From: Blastocatellia bacterium
GTDB lineage: Bacteria; Acidobacteriota; Blastocatellia; UBA7656
Reading direction: 5' to 3'
Assembly (NCBI GenBank): GCA_035275065.1
Contig: DATENM010000078.1
Coordinates: 1 to 64,000, forward strand
DNA: 64,000 nt
The notes below the pieces were generated by a model, which was given only the letters and a program-made list of their open reading frames with translations, made no database searches and had not been told where the DNA came from. Each line of letters opens with the position of its first letter. Position 1 is the first letter of the stretch. Shown one piece after another: positions 37,736-46,379 of this stretch. The translations under genes and the position numbers were made by a program.

Positions 37736-37771
37736 CGCGACATTTCGCGTCGGGCGCGACATTTCGTCGCG
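37736..37771. promoter_or_regulatory. Paired enhancer-like dyads upstream of the STAS gene
   Basis: CGCGACATTTCGCG (37736-37749) is a perfect-arm dyad of the same design as the pair at 37151. CGCGACATTTCGTC (37755-37768) repeats it 19 bp further with an imperfect right arm, though CGCGAC/GTCGCG also pair there. They lie about 110-145 bp upstream of the -24 element and directly after the regulator's stop codon. Confidence 0.6.
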
Positions 37772-37776
37772 ATGTC

Positions 37777-39486
37777 CTACTTGACGCCGAGTTTCTTCAT
37801 GCGGCTGCGCAGCGTCGATGCCGGCAGTCCGAGGATTTCCGCCGCGCCGCCACGGCCTGCGATCATGCCGCCGGTGTGTTTCAAGACCTGCTCGATGTAT
37901 TCGCGCTCCATCTCATCGAGCGTCACTAGCCGTAGCCCCACGGGCCGCACGGTCGCCGGCGCAGCACTGCGCCGTTCATCGCCGAGCGGCAGATCGATCT
38001 GGAGAACTTCGCCCTCGGCCAGCAAAACGGCGCGCTCGATGATATGCTCCAGCTCGCGCACGTTGCCGGGCCACGCATACTGTTGCAGGCGTTCGAGTGC
38101 TTCCTGGCTGATCGAGGTGATCTTCTTCTTGAAGCGGGCGCGGAATTTCTGCGCGAAGTAATTGACCAGCAGCACCAGGTCGTCGCCGCGCTCGCGCAAC
38201 GGTGGGATGTTGATCGGAAAGACGTTGAGCCGGTAGTAGAGGTCCGAGCGGAACTTGCCTTCTTCGACCAGCCGGGCGAGCGGTTGATTGGTGGCGGCAA
38301 TGACACGCACATCCACCTTGATGGTTTGCGTGCCGCCGACGCGCTCGAACTCGCCCTGCTGAAGGACGCGCAAGAACTTCGCCTGCGTGTCGAGCGGCAG
38401 CTCGCCGACTTCGTCGAGAAAGATGGTCGCGTGGTTGGCCAGCTCAAAGCGTCCGAGCTTGCGCTGCACCGCGCCGGTAAACGCGCCGCGCTCGTGGCCA
38501 AACAGCTCCGACTCGACCAACCCGGCGGGCAGCGCCGCGCAATTGACAGTAATCAGCGGGCGCGACCGCCGCGGGCTGCGCGCGTAAATGGCGCGGGCCA
38601 CCAGTTCCTTGCCGGTGCCGGTCTCGCCCGTAATCAGCACCGTCGCGGCGGTCGGCGCAACGCGCTCGACATCTTTCATGACCTGCTTGAAAGTCGGGCT
38701 GACGCCGACCATCTCTTCGATGTTGTAGTTCTGATTGATGGCCTCTTGCAGATAAAAGACCTGCGATTCGAGGGCGGCGACGCGCGCCCGCTCTGCTTCG
38801 AGATCGCTGGCACGGCGGTCGAGCTCGCCCATCAACTCTTGAATCTCGGCGCGCTCGCTGACGATGCGCGGCAGTTGCTGCTCGAAGTCTTCGATCTGGT
38901 AATGCTCGCGCGCCGCGTCAATGGCTTCGTTGGTTTCGCCGCCGAGCGATTTGCCGACGACGTGACACTGCCCGTCGCCGCGCCCGACGCATTCGGTCTC
39001 GAAATAGAAAACCTCGCGGCCAAACACGGCGGTCGTATAACCGCTGGCATAGCCTGTGAGCGTCCAGCAGACCGGCGTGTCGCTCTTGCCGATGTGCTTC
39101 AGGTGCTGCTCCGCTTCATATGAGGTTGTCCAGGTGCCTTCGGCGTAGAAGTCGCCGGTGTCGGTGTTGAATTCATGAAGCAGCGGGTGAGAATCGGTGA
39201 TGCCTTCGAGCGCGTGCAGGCGCGTGCCGGCCCGCCACCAGTCTTCGAGAGTCTCCCAGTCGAACAACTCCTTCGAGGTCAGAGCGTCGCGGTAGCCGCG
39301 CGCATAACCGAAGCGCGCCAGAATCTTGCGCGCCCCCGGCACCCCCAGCCCTTCGATCAGCTCGCGGCGCAAGAGCCCCATCGCATCCGCGTCAAAGATC
39401 AGCATGCGACGATTCTTGAAATAGATCGTCCCCGCCGCTTCGTTGATCTGCAACAGTTCGATGAGCTTCAGGTCTTCAGGCTTCAT
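37777..39486 (-). CDS. Sigma-54-dependent transcriptional activator with XylR-N/V4R sensor
   Basis: 569 residues. An N-terminal XylR_N-like sensor (about 10-120) leads to a V4R-type subdomain with ETECVGRGDGQCHVVGK, whose cysteines may bind metal. A coiled linker (about 205-250) precedes the AAA+ domain (about 260-490) with Walker A GETGTGKE (about 285-292), the sigma-54 loop GAFTGA (about 333-338), and DEVGELPL for Walker B. A Fis-type helix-turn-helix ends the chain (EILGLPASTLRSRMKKLG). Relatives sense aromatic or hydrophobic compounds directly. The adjacent efflux and STAS genes have sigma-54-like promoters and shared dyads, making them probable targets. Confidence 0.92.
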   Translation of the reverse strand: MKPEDLKLIELLQINEAAGTIYFKNRRMLIFDADAMGLLRRELIEGLGVPGARKILARFGYARGYRDALTSKELFDWETLEDWWRAGTRLHALEGITDSHPLLHEFNTDTGDFYAEGTWTTSYEAEQHLKHIGKSDTPVCWTLTGYASGYTTAVFGREVFYFETECVGRGDGQCHVVGKSLGGETNEAIDAAREHYQIEDFEQQLPRIVSERAEIQELMGELDRRASDLEAERARVAALESQVFYLQEAINQNYNIEEMVGVSPTFKQVMKDVERVAPTAATVLITGETGTGKELVARAIYARSPRRSRPLITVNCAALPAGLVESELFGHERGAFTGAVQRKLGRFELANHATIFLDEVGELPLDTQAKFLRVLQQGEFERVGGTQTIKVDVRVIAATNQPLARLVEEGKFRSDLYYRLNVFPINIPPLRERGDDLVLLVNYFAQKFRARFKKKITSISQEALERLQQYAWPGNVRELEHIIERAVLLAEGEVLQIDLPLGDERRSAAPATVRPVGLRLVTLDEMEREYIEQVLKHTGGMIAGRGGAAEILGLPASTLRSRMKKLGVK

Positions 39487-39493
39487 AATGATT

Positions 39494-39605
39494 TAGTAGG
39501 CAGTAGGCAGGCAGCAGGAGGCAGTATCTTAATTGCCAACGGTCCGTTACAACGCATCAGGCTACAAACAAATTTCTGTCTGCCTCCTGCTTCCTGCTTC
39601 CTGCC
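39494..39605. repeat. GGCAG micro-repeats in inverted arrangement
   Basis: TAGGCAG/GCAGGAGG units at 39494-39524 face GCCTCCTGCTTCCTGC units at 39576-39605. An exact 11-bp core pairs 39514-39524 with 39580-39590, and the outer parts pair imperfectly. It fills the gap between the crotonase and regulator genes and borders the crotonase stop. Confidence 0.7.
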
Positions 39606-40375
39606 TACTTCTTCCCATGGATTCTCGCATACACCGCGTTGACGCTTTGCTGATGCTCGTCGCTTTCAAGGCAGCGGCGAAAGGTGCGCCCGATCTCTGC
39701 CAGCGCGCTGGCCGTGTCCAGATCGATCAGCTCGCGTGTTAGCCGCTTGGTTTCGATCAGCGCCAGGCGCGGCTTGGCGGCAAGTAAAGCCGCGAGCTGC
39801 ATGGCTTGCGGCAGCAGCTCGGCCCGCGCGTAAACGTGGTTCACCAGGCCGATGCGATAGGCTTCCATCGCCGAGATATTCTGACCGGTCATCGCCAGCT
39901 CTTTCGCTTGCGCCAGGCCGATGGTCTTGTAGAGCGGGTGAATGATCTGCGTCAGACCAATGTTAATCTCCGCTTGTCCGAAGATGGCTTCTTCGGCGGC
40001 GAGCCGCAGATCGCAGAAAGCCGCGAGGTCAAATCCACCGGCGATGCACGGCCCGTTGACCGCAGCAATCACCGGCTGCGGCAATTCCCAGACGGCGCGA
40101 AAGACCTTTGTGACGGTGCCGAGGTATTCGAGTTTTTCTTCCATCGTCCAACCGACCAGCAGGCCGAGGTCGAGGCCGGCGCAGAAGCTGCGGCCCGCGC
40201 CGGTGATGACGACGACGTTCACCGAGTCGTCAACGGCGGCAGCCGCGAGCCCGTCACCAAGCTGGCGCACCAGATCAGGATGCAGCGAGTTGCTTTTTTC
40301 AGGGCGGTTGAGCGTCAGCAGCAGGATCGCGCCCTGGCGCTCGTGCAAGACCGGCGGCGCGGCGGGTGTCGTCAT
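39605..40375 (-). CDS. Enoyl-CoA hydratase/isomerase (crotonase) family protein
   Basis: 256 residues covering the whole crotonase fold. LNRPEKSNSLHPDLV, the oxyanion-hole blocks GAGRSFCAGLDLGLL and NGPCIAGGFDLAAFCDLRLA, and the FGQAEINIGL segment are clear. In hydratases the two catalytic Glu follow IAGGG and EVxLG; here IAGGFDLA lacks the first Glu while E in AEINIGL is at the second position, so the exact reaction may be isomerase or hydrolase rather than hydratase. The sigma-54 activator is encoded 118 bases downstream on the same strand. Confidence 0.85.
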   Translation of the reverse strand: MTTPAAPPVLHERQGAILLLTLNRPEKSNSLHPDLVRQLGDGLAAAAVDDSVNVVVITGAGRSFCAGLDLGLLVGWTMEEKLEYLGTVTKVFRAVWELPQPVIAAVNGPCIAGGFDLAAFCDLRLAAEEAIFGQAEINIGLTQIIHPLYKTIGLAQAKELAMTGQNISAMEAYRIGLVNHVYARAELLPQAMQLAALLAAKPRLALIETKRLTRELIDLDTASALAEIGRTFRRCLESDEHQQSVNAVYARIHGKK

Positions 40376-40524
40376 CGTGAGCTCTCCTTGTCACGGCGTC
40401 ACGGCTCGGTGCCGAGTGAAAATCATAGACGAGCGCGGCGGACAGGTAAAATGGTTTCCCTGAAATGCCCGGCCTTTTTCGGCAACCCTTCACCCGCATG
40501 GCCTCGACTCTCCGCCGATGGCGC

Positions 40525-40552
40525 TTGACAGATTTGTGTTTCTGAATAATAT
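40525..40552 (+). promoter_or_regulatory. Strong sigma-70 promoter for the PadR-ADOP operon
   Basis: TTGACA (40525-40530), a 16-base spacer, then TAATAT (40547-40552). The start point expected about seven bases later falls on the ATG at 40559, which suggests a leaderless transcript. Confidence 0.65.
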
Positions 40553-40558
40553 ATGGCT

Positions 40559-40912
40559 ATGCAACATACAAGCACTCGGATGTTTGATCGTGAATTGAAG
40601 AAGGGCAGCGCCGAATTATTAATCCTCTCGCTGGTCGAGGCGCGGCCCCGGCACGGCTATGAGATCAGCAAGCTGATTGAGGCGCGCTCGGACGGCGTGC
40701 TGCGCTTCAACGTCGCGTCGCTCTACCCCCTGCTCTACCGCCTGGAGAAGCGCGGCTGGATCGAGGGCCGCTGGGTCGAGAAGGCCGGCCAGCGGCGGCG
40801 GCGCTATTACAAGCTGACCAGAGAGGGCCGCAAGGTGCTGGCCTCGCAGCGCACGACATGGCAATCCTTTGTCGCCGCCATCAACCGCATCACCGAGGCC
40901 GAGAATGCCTGA
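40559..40912 (+). CDS. PadR-family transcriptional regulator
   Basis: 117 residues. The winged-helix fold is complete: ELKKGSAELLILSLVEARPRHGYEISKLIEARS, then FNVASLYPLLYRLEKRGWIEG and RRRYYKLTREGRKVL. ATG 40559 is chosen because the promoter -10 box ends at 40552; ATG 40553 and ATG 40580 remain possible. PadR genes regularly precede ADOP genes in Acidobacteriota, and this one overlaps the first by eight bases. It probably represses its own operon and responds to a small molecule. Confidence 0.88.
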   Translation: MQHTSTRMFDRELKKGSAELLILSLVEARPRHGYEISKLIEARSDGVLRFNVASLYPLLYRLEKRGWIEGRWVEKAGQRRRRYYKLTREGRKVLASQRTTWQSFVAAINRITEAENA

Positions 40913-43619
40913 TTGGCGACCAGAGATCAGGCGGCGGCTGGCCGGCTTGCAGCTCGCGCCAGCGCGCGAAGACGCGATTGTCGAGGAGCTGTCGCAGCAT
41001 CTCGACGACCGCTACGCCGAGTTGTTGGCGGGCGGCGCAAGCTCCCCTGAGGCGCGGCGCGCTGCCTTCGCCGAGTTGAGCGAAGGTGATTTGCTCAGGC
41101 GGGGACTGCGGCGGCTTGAACCCATAACATCGGATGAGCCGCTGTGGGCGACAGGAAGGAGAAGGCATATGATGAGCGATCTATGGCAGGACTTGCGTTA
41201 TGCCGCGCGCATGCTGCGCAAGCAGCCCGGCTTTACGCTGATTGCGGTGCTGACATTGGCGCTCGGCATCGGCGCCAACACCGCCGTCTTTTCGGTCGTC
41301 AACACGTTGCTCTTGCGCCCGCTGCCGTTTCGCGATCCCAACCGCCTGGTCTGGATTTCGAGCAACCGCAACGCCGGCTCGCAGACGGTGAGCTTAAGGG
41401 CGTCGGATGGCAATTTGTCGAGCGTCACCACACAGGTCGGCCACTTCCTCGACTGGCGCAGCATGAACCAGTCCTTTGAAGACATGGCCGCTTATTTCGC
41501 CTTCTTCGATTATGGCAGCTACACGCTGACGGGCAGCGGTGAGCCGGAACGATTGCGCGGCGTCGGCGTGTCGCAGAACTTCCTCGACCTGCTTGGCGTC
41601 ACGCCGGCGCGGGGCCGCGGCTTCACCGACGAAGAGTGCGTCTGGAACGGCGCGGGGGCGGCCATGCTGACCCATGCGTTCTGGGAACGCCGCTTCGGCG
41701 CCGACCCGCGCATTGTCGGCAGCACCCTCATGCTCAATAACAAACCGACGACCGTGGTCGGCGTACTGCCGCCGTCATTCGACTTCTCGTCGGCCTTCAC
41801 CCCGGCTTCGCCAATCGATATTCTGGTTCCTTTTCCGCTGTCTGAAGAGACGGACCAGTGGGGCAATACCCTGGCGGTGATCGCCCGCTTAAAGCCGGGC
41901 GTGACGATTGAAAGCGCCCAGGCGGAGATGGACACGCTCACCGCAGGGTTAATAAAGGCGCACCCGGAACGCAACCAAAATGGCGCCAAGCTGACCAGCC
42001 TTCAGGAACAGATCAGCGGGCGGTTTCGCTCCGCCTTCGTGGTGCTGTTGTGCGCCGTCGGCTGTGTGCTGCTGGTCACCTGCACCAACCTTTCGAATCT
42101 GCTTCTGGCGCGCGCTTCATCGCGGCGCAAAGAGATGGCTGTGCGTATCGCGCTCGGCGCGGACCGCTCGCGTCTGGTCCGCCAGATGTTGACCGAAAGC
42201 CTCTTGCTCGCAGGCTGCGGCGCGGCGCTCGGCCTGCCGCTGGCTTTCCTGGCGACGCGAATGCTGGCGGCCACTAGCGCCATCAACATTCCCTTGCTGC
42301 GATCCGTGCAGATCGATGCGACGGCGCTCGCCTTTACGCTGCTTGCGGCCATCGCCACCGGCTTGCTCTTCGGGCTGGTGCCGGCGCTACAGATCTCTCG
42401 TCTCGACGTGCATGAGAATCTCAAGGACGCCAGCCGCGGATCGAGCGAAGGCGGGCGCGGCGGGTGGATTCGCAACACGCTGGTGGTCACTGAAGTTGCC
42501 CTGGCATGTATGCTGATGGTCGGCGCGGGACTGTTGATTCGCAGCTTCTTGCGCCTGCTCGACGTCGATCCAGGCTTTCGCCCCGAGCACGCGGCGAGCT
42601 GGCGAATTGAAATGGGGCCGCAATACGAAACGCCGGCGCAACAGAACGCTTTTTATGAAGCCGTTGTCCGCAAGGTCGAAGCGATCCCCGGCATCGAATC
42701 GGTCGGCTTGACCGACGCCCTGCCGCTTGGTCGCAATCGCAGTTGGGGCGTGCGCGCAAAAGGCGAGACCTACACGCCGGAGACGTACCCGAACGCTTAT
42801 CCACGCATCATCGATCCCGGCTACATTCGGACGATGAAAATCCCGCTGCGCGCCGGTCGCGAGTTTACGGCGCGCGACACCGCCGACAGCCAGAAGGTCT
42901 TAATCATCAACGAGACCATGGCGGCACAGTTGTGGCCGGGTCGCAATGCGGTCGGCCAGATTGCCCTGCTTGGGCGGCAGGAGTGGCAGGTGGTCGGCGT
43001 CGTCGGCAACGTGCGGCACAGCAACCTGGAGCAGGAGGCCAGCATGGAGATGTACCTGCCGGTCACACAGGCGGGCGCCGGCTCGATGGACATGGTGGTA
43101 AGAGCGACACTGCCTCTGCCGTCGCTTGCGCCGAGCGTGCGAGCCGCCCTCGCGAGCGTCGATGCGGACCTACCGACCGGCGACTTTCAACCGCTTGAAC
43201 AGATTGTCGAGCGCGCCGTTGCGCCCAGACGCTTCATCACCCTCCTGCTGGGCGGCTTCTCCGGACTGGCCCTGGTTCTCGCTTCCTTAGGAATCTATGG
43301 CGTCATCTCCTATTCGGTAAATCAGCGCACGAATGAGATCGGTATTCGCATGGCGCTTGGCGCGCAAGCCGTATCGGTTCTGAAACTGATCATCGGGCAG
43401 GGCATCCGGCTAACCGTGATTGGGCTGGTGATTGGCCTCGCCACGTCCTTTGCGATTACCCGTGTCATGGCGGCGTTACTGTTCGACGTGAAGGCAACCG
43501 ACCCTTTGACGTTCGCCGGCATCGCCTTGCTGCTTGGCGGCGTGGCGCTCGTGGCCTGCTACCTGCCGGCGCGCCGCGCGACGAAGATCGATCCGCTGAC
43601 GGCGTTGCGTTACGAATAG
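40905..43619 (+). CDS. ADOP-family (acidobacterial duplicated orphan) permease 1
   Basis: 904 residues. It opens with the ADOP leader domain MPDWRPEIRRRLAGL...EELSQHLDDRYAEL (about 1-75), then two MacB-periplasmic-core plus FtsX halves. The first has LRKQPGFTLIAVLTLALGIG and the second VVTEVALACMLMVGAGLLIR; it ends with CYLPARRATKIDPLTALRYE. The FtsX helices near 385-500 and 780-900 are visible. These permeases lack a linked ATPase, and none is in this window. MacB-like relatives move peptides or lipoproteins; the ADOP substrate is unknown. It overlaps PadR by eight bases. Confidence 0.9.
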   Translation: MPDWRPEIRRRLAGLQLAPAREDAIVEELSQHLDDRYAELLAGGASSPEARRAAFAELSEGDLLRRGLRRLEPITSDEPLWATGRRRHMMSDLWQDLRYAARMLRKQPGFTLIAVLTLALGIGANTAVFSVVNTLLLRPLPFRDPNRLVWISSNRNAGSQTVSLRASDGNLSSVTTQVGHFLDWRSMNQSFEDMAAYFAFFDYGSYTLTGSGEPERLRGVGVSQNFLDLLGVTPARGRGFTDEECVWNGAGAAMLTHAFWERRFGADPRIVGSTLMLNNKPTTVVGVLPPSFDFSSAFTPASPIDILVPFPLSEETDQWGNTLAVIARLKPGVTIESAQAEMDTLTAGLIKAHPERNQNGAKLTSLQEQISGRFRSAFVVLLCAVGCVLLVTCTNLSNLLLARASSRRKEMAVRIALGADRSRLVRQMLTESLLLAGCGAALGLPLAFLATRMLAATSAINIPLLRSVQIDATALAFTLLAAIATGLLFGLVPALQISRLDVHENLKDASRGSSEGGRGGWIRNTLVVTEVALACMLMVGAGLLIRSFLRLLDVDPGFRPEHAASWRIEMGPQYETPAQQNAFYEAVVRKVEAIPGIESVGLTDALPLGRNRSWGVRAKGETYTPETYPNAYPRIIDPGYIRTMKIPLRAGREFTARDTADSQKVLIINETMAAQLWPGRNAVGQIALLGRQEWQVVGVVGNVRHSNLEQEASMEMYLPVTQAGAGSMDMVVRATLPLPSLAPSVRAALASVDADLPTGDFQPLEQIVERAVAPRRFITLLLGGFSGLALVLASLGIYGVISYSVNQRTNEIGIRMALGAQAVSVLKLIIGQGIRLTVIGLVIGLATSFAITRVMAALLFDVKATDPLTFAGIALLLGGVALVACYLPARRATKIDPLTALRYE

Positions 43620-43640
43620 CGCTGCCGCATGGAGTCGCTT

Positions 43641-46358
43641 ATGCCTGAGTGGAGAGACAAGATCAGACAGCGCCTGGCAGGGTTGAGGCTTGAGCCGACG
43701 CGCGAGGCCGAGATTATCGAGGAGCTGTCGCAGCACCTCGACGACCGCTACGCCGAGTTGCGCGCCGGTGGCGCGGCTGCCGATGAGGCTTATCAATCGG
43801 CGCTCGATGAATTGAGCGCCAGCGAAATCCTTCGACAAGAACTGCGGCGCGTCGAGCAACAGGTGAGCCGCGAGCCGGTGGTGTTGGGAGCAAGCAGGAG
43901 GAATGTAATGGAAGACCTGTTACAAGACTTGCGTTACGCGCTGCGGACGCTGCGCAGCCGTCCAGGCTTTAGCGCCGCAGTTATCCTGGTGCTGGCGCTC
44001 GGCATCGGCGCGACCACGGCCATCTTCTCAGTCGTCAACGCCGTGCTGCTGCGCCCGCTGCCCTATCCGCAGCCTGATCGTTTGATGATGATCTTCACGA
44101 CCGCCGAGCGTGATGGGCATAGCTCGAACAATGGCCCGGTCTTCGGCCCTGATTTCATTGAGTGGCGCGAGCAATGTCAAAGCTGCGAGCAGATGGCCGC
44201 TTACGTCGGCACCTGGCCCGGCAACCTGACCGGCGGCATCGAGCCTGAGCGCGTGCGTGTGGCGCGGGTCACGGACGGGTTGTTTGCGACGCTCGGCGTC
44301 AAGCCGATTCTCGGGCGCACCTTCTTGCCGCAAGAGGCCGGGCGGCCCCTGTTCGGCAACGACAGTCCGCGGGCCGGCAACACGGCGGTGATCCTCAGCT
44401 ATAGCGTGTGGCAGCGGCGCTTTGGCGGCGACCCCGCGGTGATTGATCGCGCCATCCGCATCGAAGGCGACAGCTGCACAGTGGTCGGCGTGATGCCCAA
44501 CGGTTTCAGTTTCCCCGATGAAGCCGAAGTGTGGCTGCCGGCTGCGCTCAGCGCCAAACGCGACAACGCCTTCCTGCGCGTCGTCGCGCGCCTCAAACCG
44601 GGAGTCACGACCGCGCAAGCCCAGACAGAGATGGCGACCATCGCCAGCCGCCTGGAGCAATCCTTTCCGCAGACCAATCGCGGCATGGGCGTCAACCTCG
44701 TGCCTTTGCAAACCCACATCGTCGGTGACGTGCGCGCGGCGCTGCTGGTCTTTCTCGGCGCGGTCGGCTTCGTCTTGTTGATCGCCTGCGCCAACGTCGC
44801 CAATTTGTTGCTCGCTCGCGCCGCGACGCGCCAAAAAGAGATGGCGATACGCGCAGCGCTGGGCGCGCGCCGCTGGCGCATCGTGCGGCAGTTGCTTACA
44901 GAGAGCCTGGTGCTGGCGCTCGCGGGCGGCGGGCTCGGCTTGCTGCTCGCCACCTGGGGATTAAACCTGCTGGTCGCGGCGGCACCGCAAGAAATCCCGC
45001 GTCTCAATGCGATTGCTATTGATGCTCAAGTGCTCGGCTTTACGCTGCTGGTGTCAACGCTGACTGGAATCGTCTTTGGGCTTGCGCCGGCGCTGCAATC
45101 ATCAAAGCCCGATCTGAGCACGGCGCTCAAAGATGGCGGGCGAACCACGGGCGGCGCGCTCGGCCATCGCTTACGCAACATGCTGGTGGTTGCCGAAGTT
45201 TCGATGGCGCTGGTGCTGTTGATCGGCGCGGGGTTGCTGGTGAAAAGTTTCATGCGGCTGCGCGACACCAGCCTCGGCTTCAATCCCGATTCTGTGCTGA
45301 CCGCCAGCATCACCTTGCCCGAAGCGACCTATCCGACAATGACGCAAGTGAAAGCCTATTACCGGCAGGCGCTCGCTCGTCTCACTACCCGCAAGGAAGC
45401 GCTTGCCGTCGGCATGGTCAATGCGCTGCCGCTCGGCAAACACGGCGTGCGCATTCAAGGCGACTTGACTGTCGAAGGCGAAGCCGCCGAGCGCTCAGAC
45501 ATCAGCGCCAGCAAGCTAGCCGTGGGCGGCGATTACTTTCAGGCGATGGGCATTCCGTTGCTGAAAGGCCGATGGTTCGACGAGCGCGACACCGAAGACT
45601 CGCCCGGTGTGTTGATCGTCAGCGAATCATTGGCGCGCAGCCTGTGGCCCGACGCCGACGCGATTGGCAAGCGCCTCAACATCGGCTTTCGCGGCGAGAC
45701 CTGGCGCGAAGTGATCGGCGTCGCCGGTGACGTGCGCCAGGACGAAGTCGGCGCACCGCCGGCGCAGGCAATCTATCAGCCCTTTCTACAAGTCGCCGAC
45801 TCGCGCCGCTGGCAGCTCGGCGACATGACATTCGTGGCGCGCACGGTTGGCGAGGCGCCGAGCTTTAGTGCGACGCTACGCAGCGAGCTGCAAGCGGTTG
45901 ACGCTGACCTGCCGCTCTACGACGTTGCCGCGATGCCTCAGGTGATCGCGCAGAAAGTCGCTGACCCGCGATTCTACACGCTGCTGCTCGGCAGCTTCTC
46001 GACGCTGGCGCTGCTGCTGGCGGCGGCGGGAATCTACGGCGTCATCTCTTACACGGTCAGCCAGCGCACGCATGAAATCGGCGTCCGCATGGCGCTGGGC
46101 GCGCAGATGCGTGATGTCGCGCGGCTGGTCGTCGTTCAAGGAATGAAGCTGGTGCTGGCAAGCTTGATCCTTGGCCTTGCCGGAGCATACGCCCTGACCC
46201 GCGTGCTTGAAAGCTTCCTCTATCAAGTCAGCGTCACCGACGCGGCGACGTTTGCGCTGGTCACGTTGTTAATCACGCTCGTGGCGCTGGCGGCCTGTTA
46301 TCTGCCGGCACGCCGCGCGACGAAGATCGATCCGCTGTCGGCGCTACGCTACGAATAG
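43641..46358 (+). CDS. ADOP-family permease 2
   Basis: 905 residues from ATG 43641, with GGAG seven bases before it; an ATG at 43629 is also in frame. The architecture matches permease 1: leader domain MPEWRDKIRQRLAGL, first half with LRSRPGFSAAVILVLALGIG, second half with VVAEVSMALVLLIGAGLLVK, and the same CYLPARRATKIDPLSALRYE ending. A 21-base gap separates it from permease 1. The leader and last 25 residues are more alike between copies than the periplasmic parts, as expected for duplicates that bind different partners. Confidence 0.9.
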   Translation: MPEWRDKIRQRLAGLRLEPTREAEIIEELSQHLDDRYAELRAGGAAADEAYQSALDELSASEILRQELRRVEQQVSREPVVLGASRRNVMEDLLQDLRYALRTLRSRPGFSAAVILVLALGIGATTAIFSVVNAVLLRPLPYPQPDRLMMIFTTAERDGHSSNNGPVFGPDFIEWREQCQSCEQMAAYVGTWPGNLTGGIEPERVRVARVTDGLFATLGVKPILGRTFLPQEAGRPLFGNDSPRAGNTAVILSYSVWQRRFGGDPAVIDRAIRIEGDSCTVVGVMPNGFSFPDEAEVWLPAALSAKRDNAFLRVVARLKPGVTTAQAQTEMATIASRLEQSFPQTNRGMGVNLVPLQTHIVGDVRAALLVFLGAVGFVLLIACANVANLLLARAATRQKEMAIRAALGARRWRIVRQLLTESLVLALAGGGLGLLLATWGLNLLVAAAPQEIPRLNAIAIDAQVLGFTLLVSTLTGIVFGLAPALQSSKPDLSTALKDGGRTTGGALGHRLRNMLVVAEVSMALVLLIGAGLLVKSFMRLRDTSLGFNPDSVLTASITLPEATYPTMTQVKAYYRQALARLTTRKEALAVGMVNALPLGKHGVRIQGDLTVEGEAAERSDISASKLAVGGDYFQAMGIPLLKGRWFDERDTEDSPGVLIVSESLARSLWPDADAIGKRLNIGFRGETWREVIGVAGDVRQDEVGAPPAQAIYQPFLQVADSRRWQLGDMTFVARTVGEAPSFSATLRSELQAVDADLPLYDVAAMPQVIAQKVADPRFYTLLLGSFSTLALLLAAAGIYGVISYTVSQRTHEIGVRMALGAQMRDVARLVVVQGMKLVLASLILGLAGAYALTRVLESFLYQVSVTDAATFALVTLLITLVALAACYLPARRATKIDPLSALRYE

Positions 46359-46379
46359 CGCCGCCAAGACGGAGTCTCT

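Noticed and set aside
39494..39605. Possible CRISPR-like array of GCAGGAAGC/GGCAG units
   Set aside because: Units are 6-9 bases, without spacers of regular length, and no cas gene is near.
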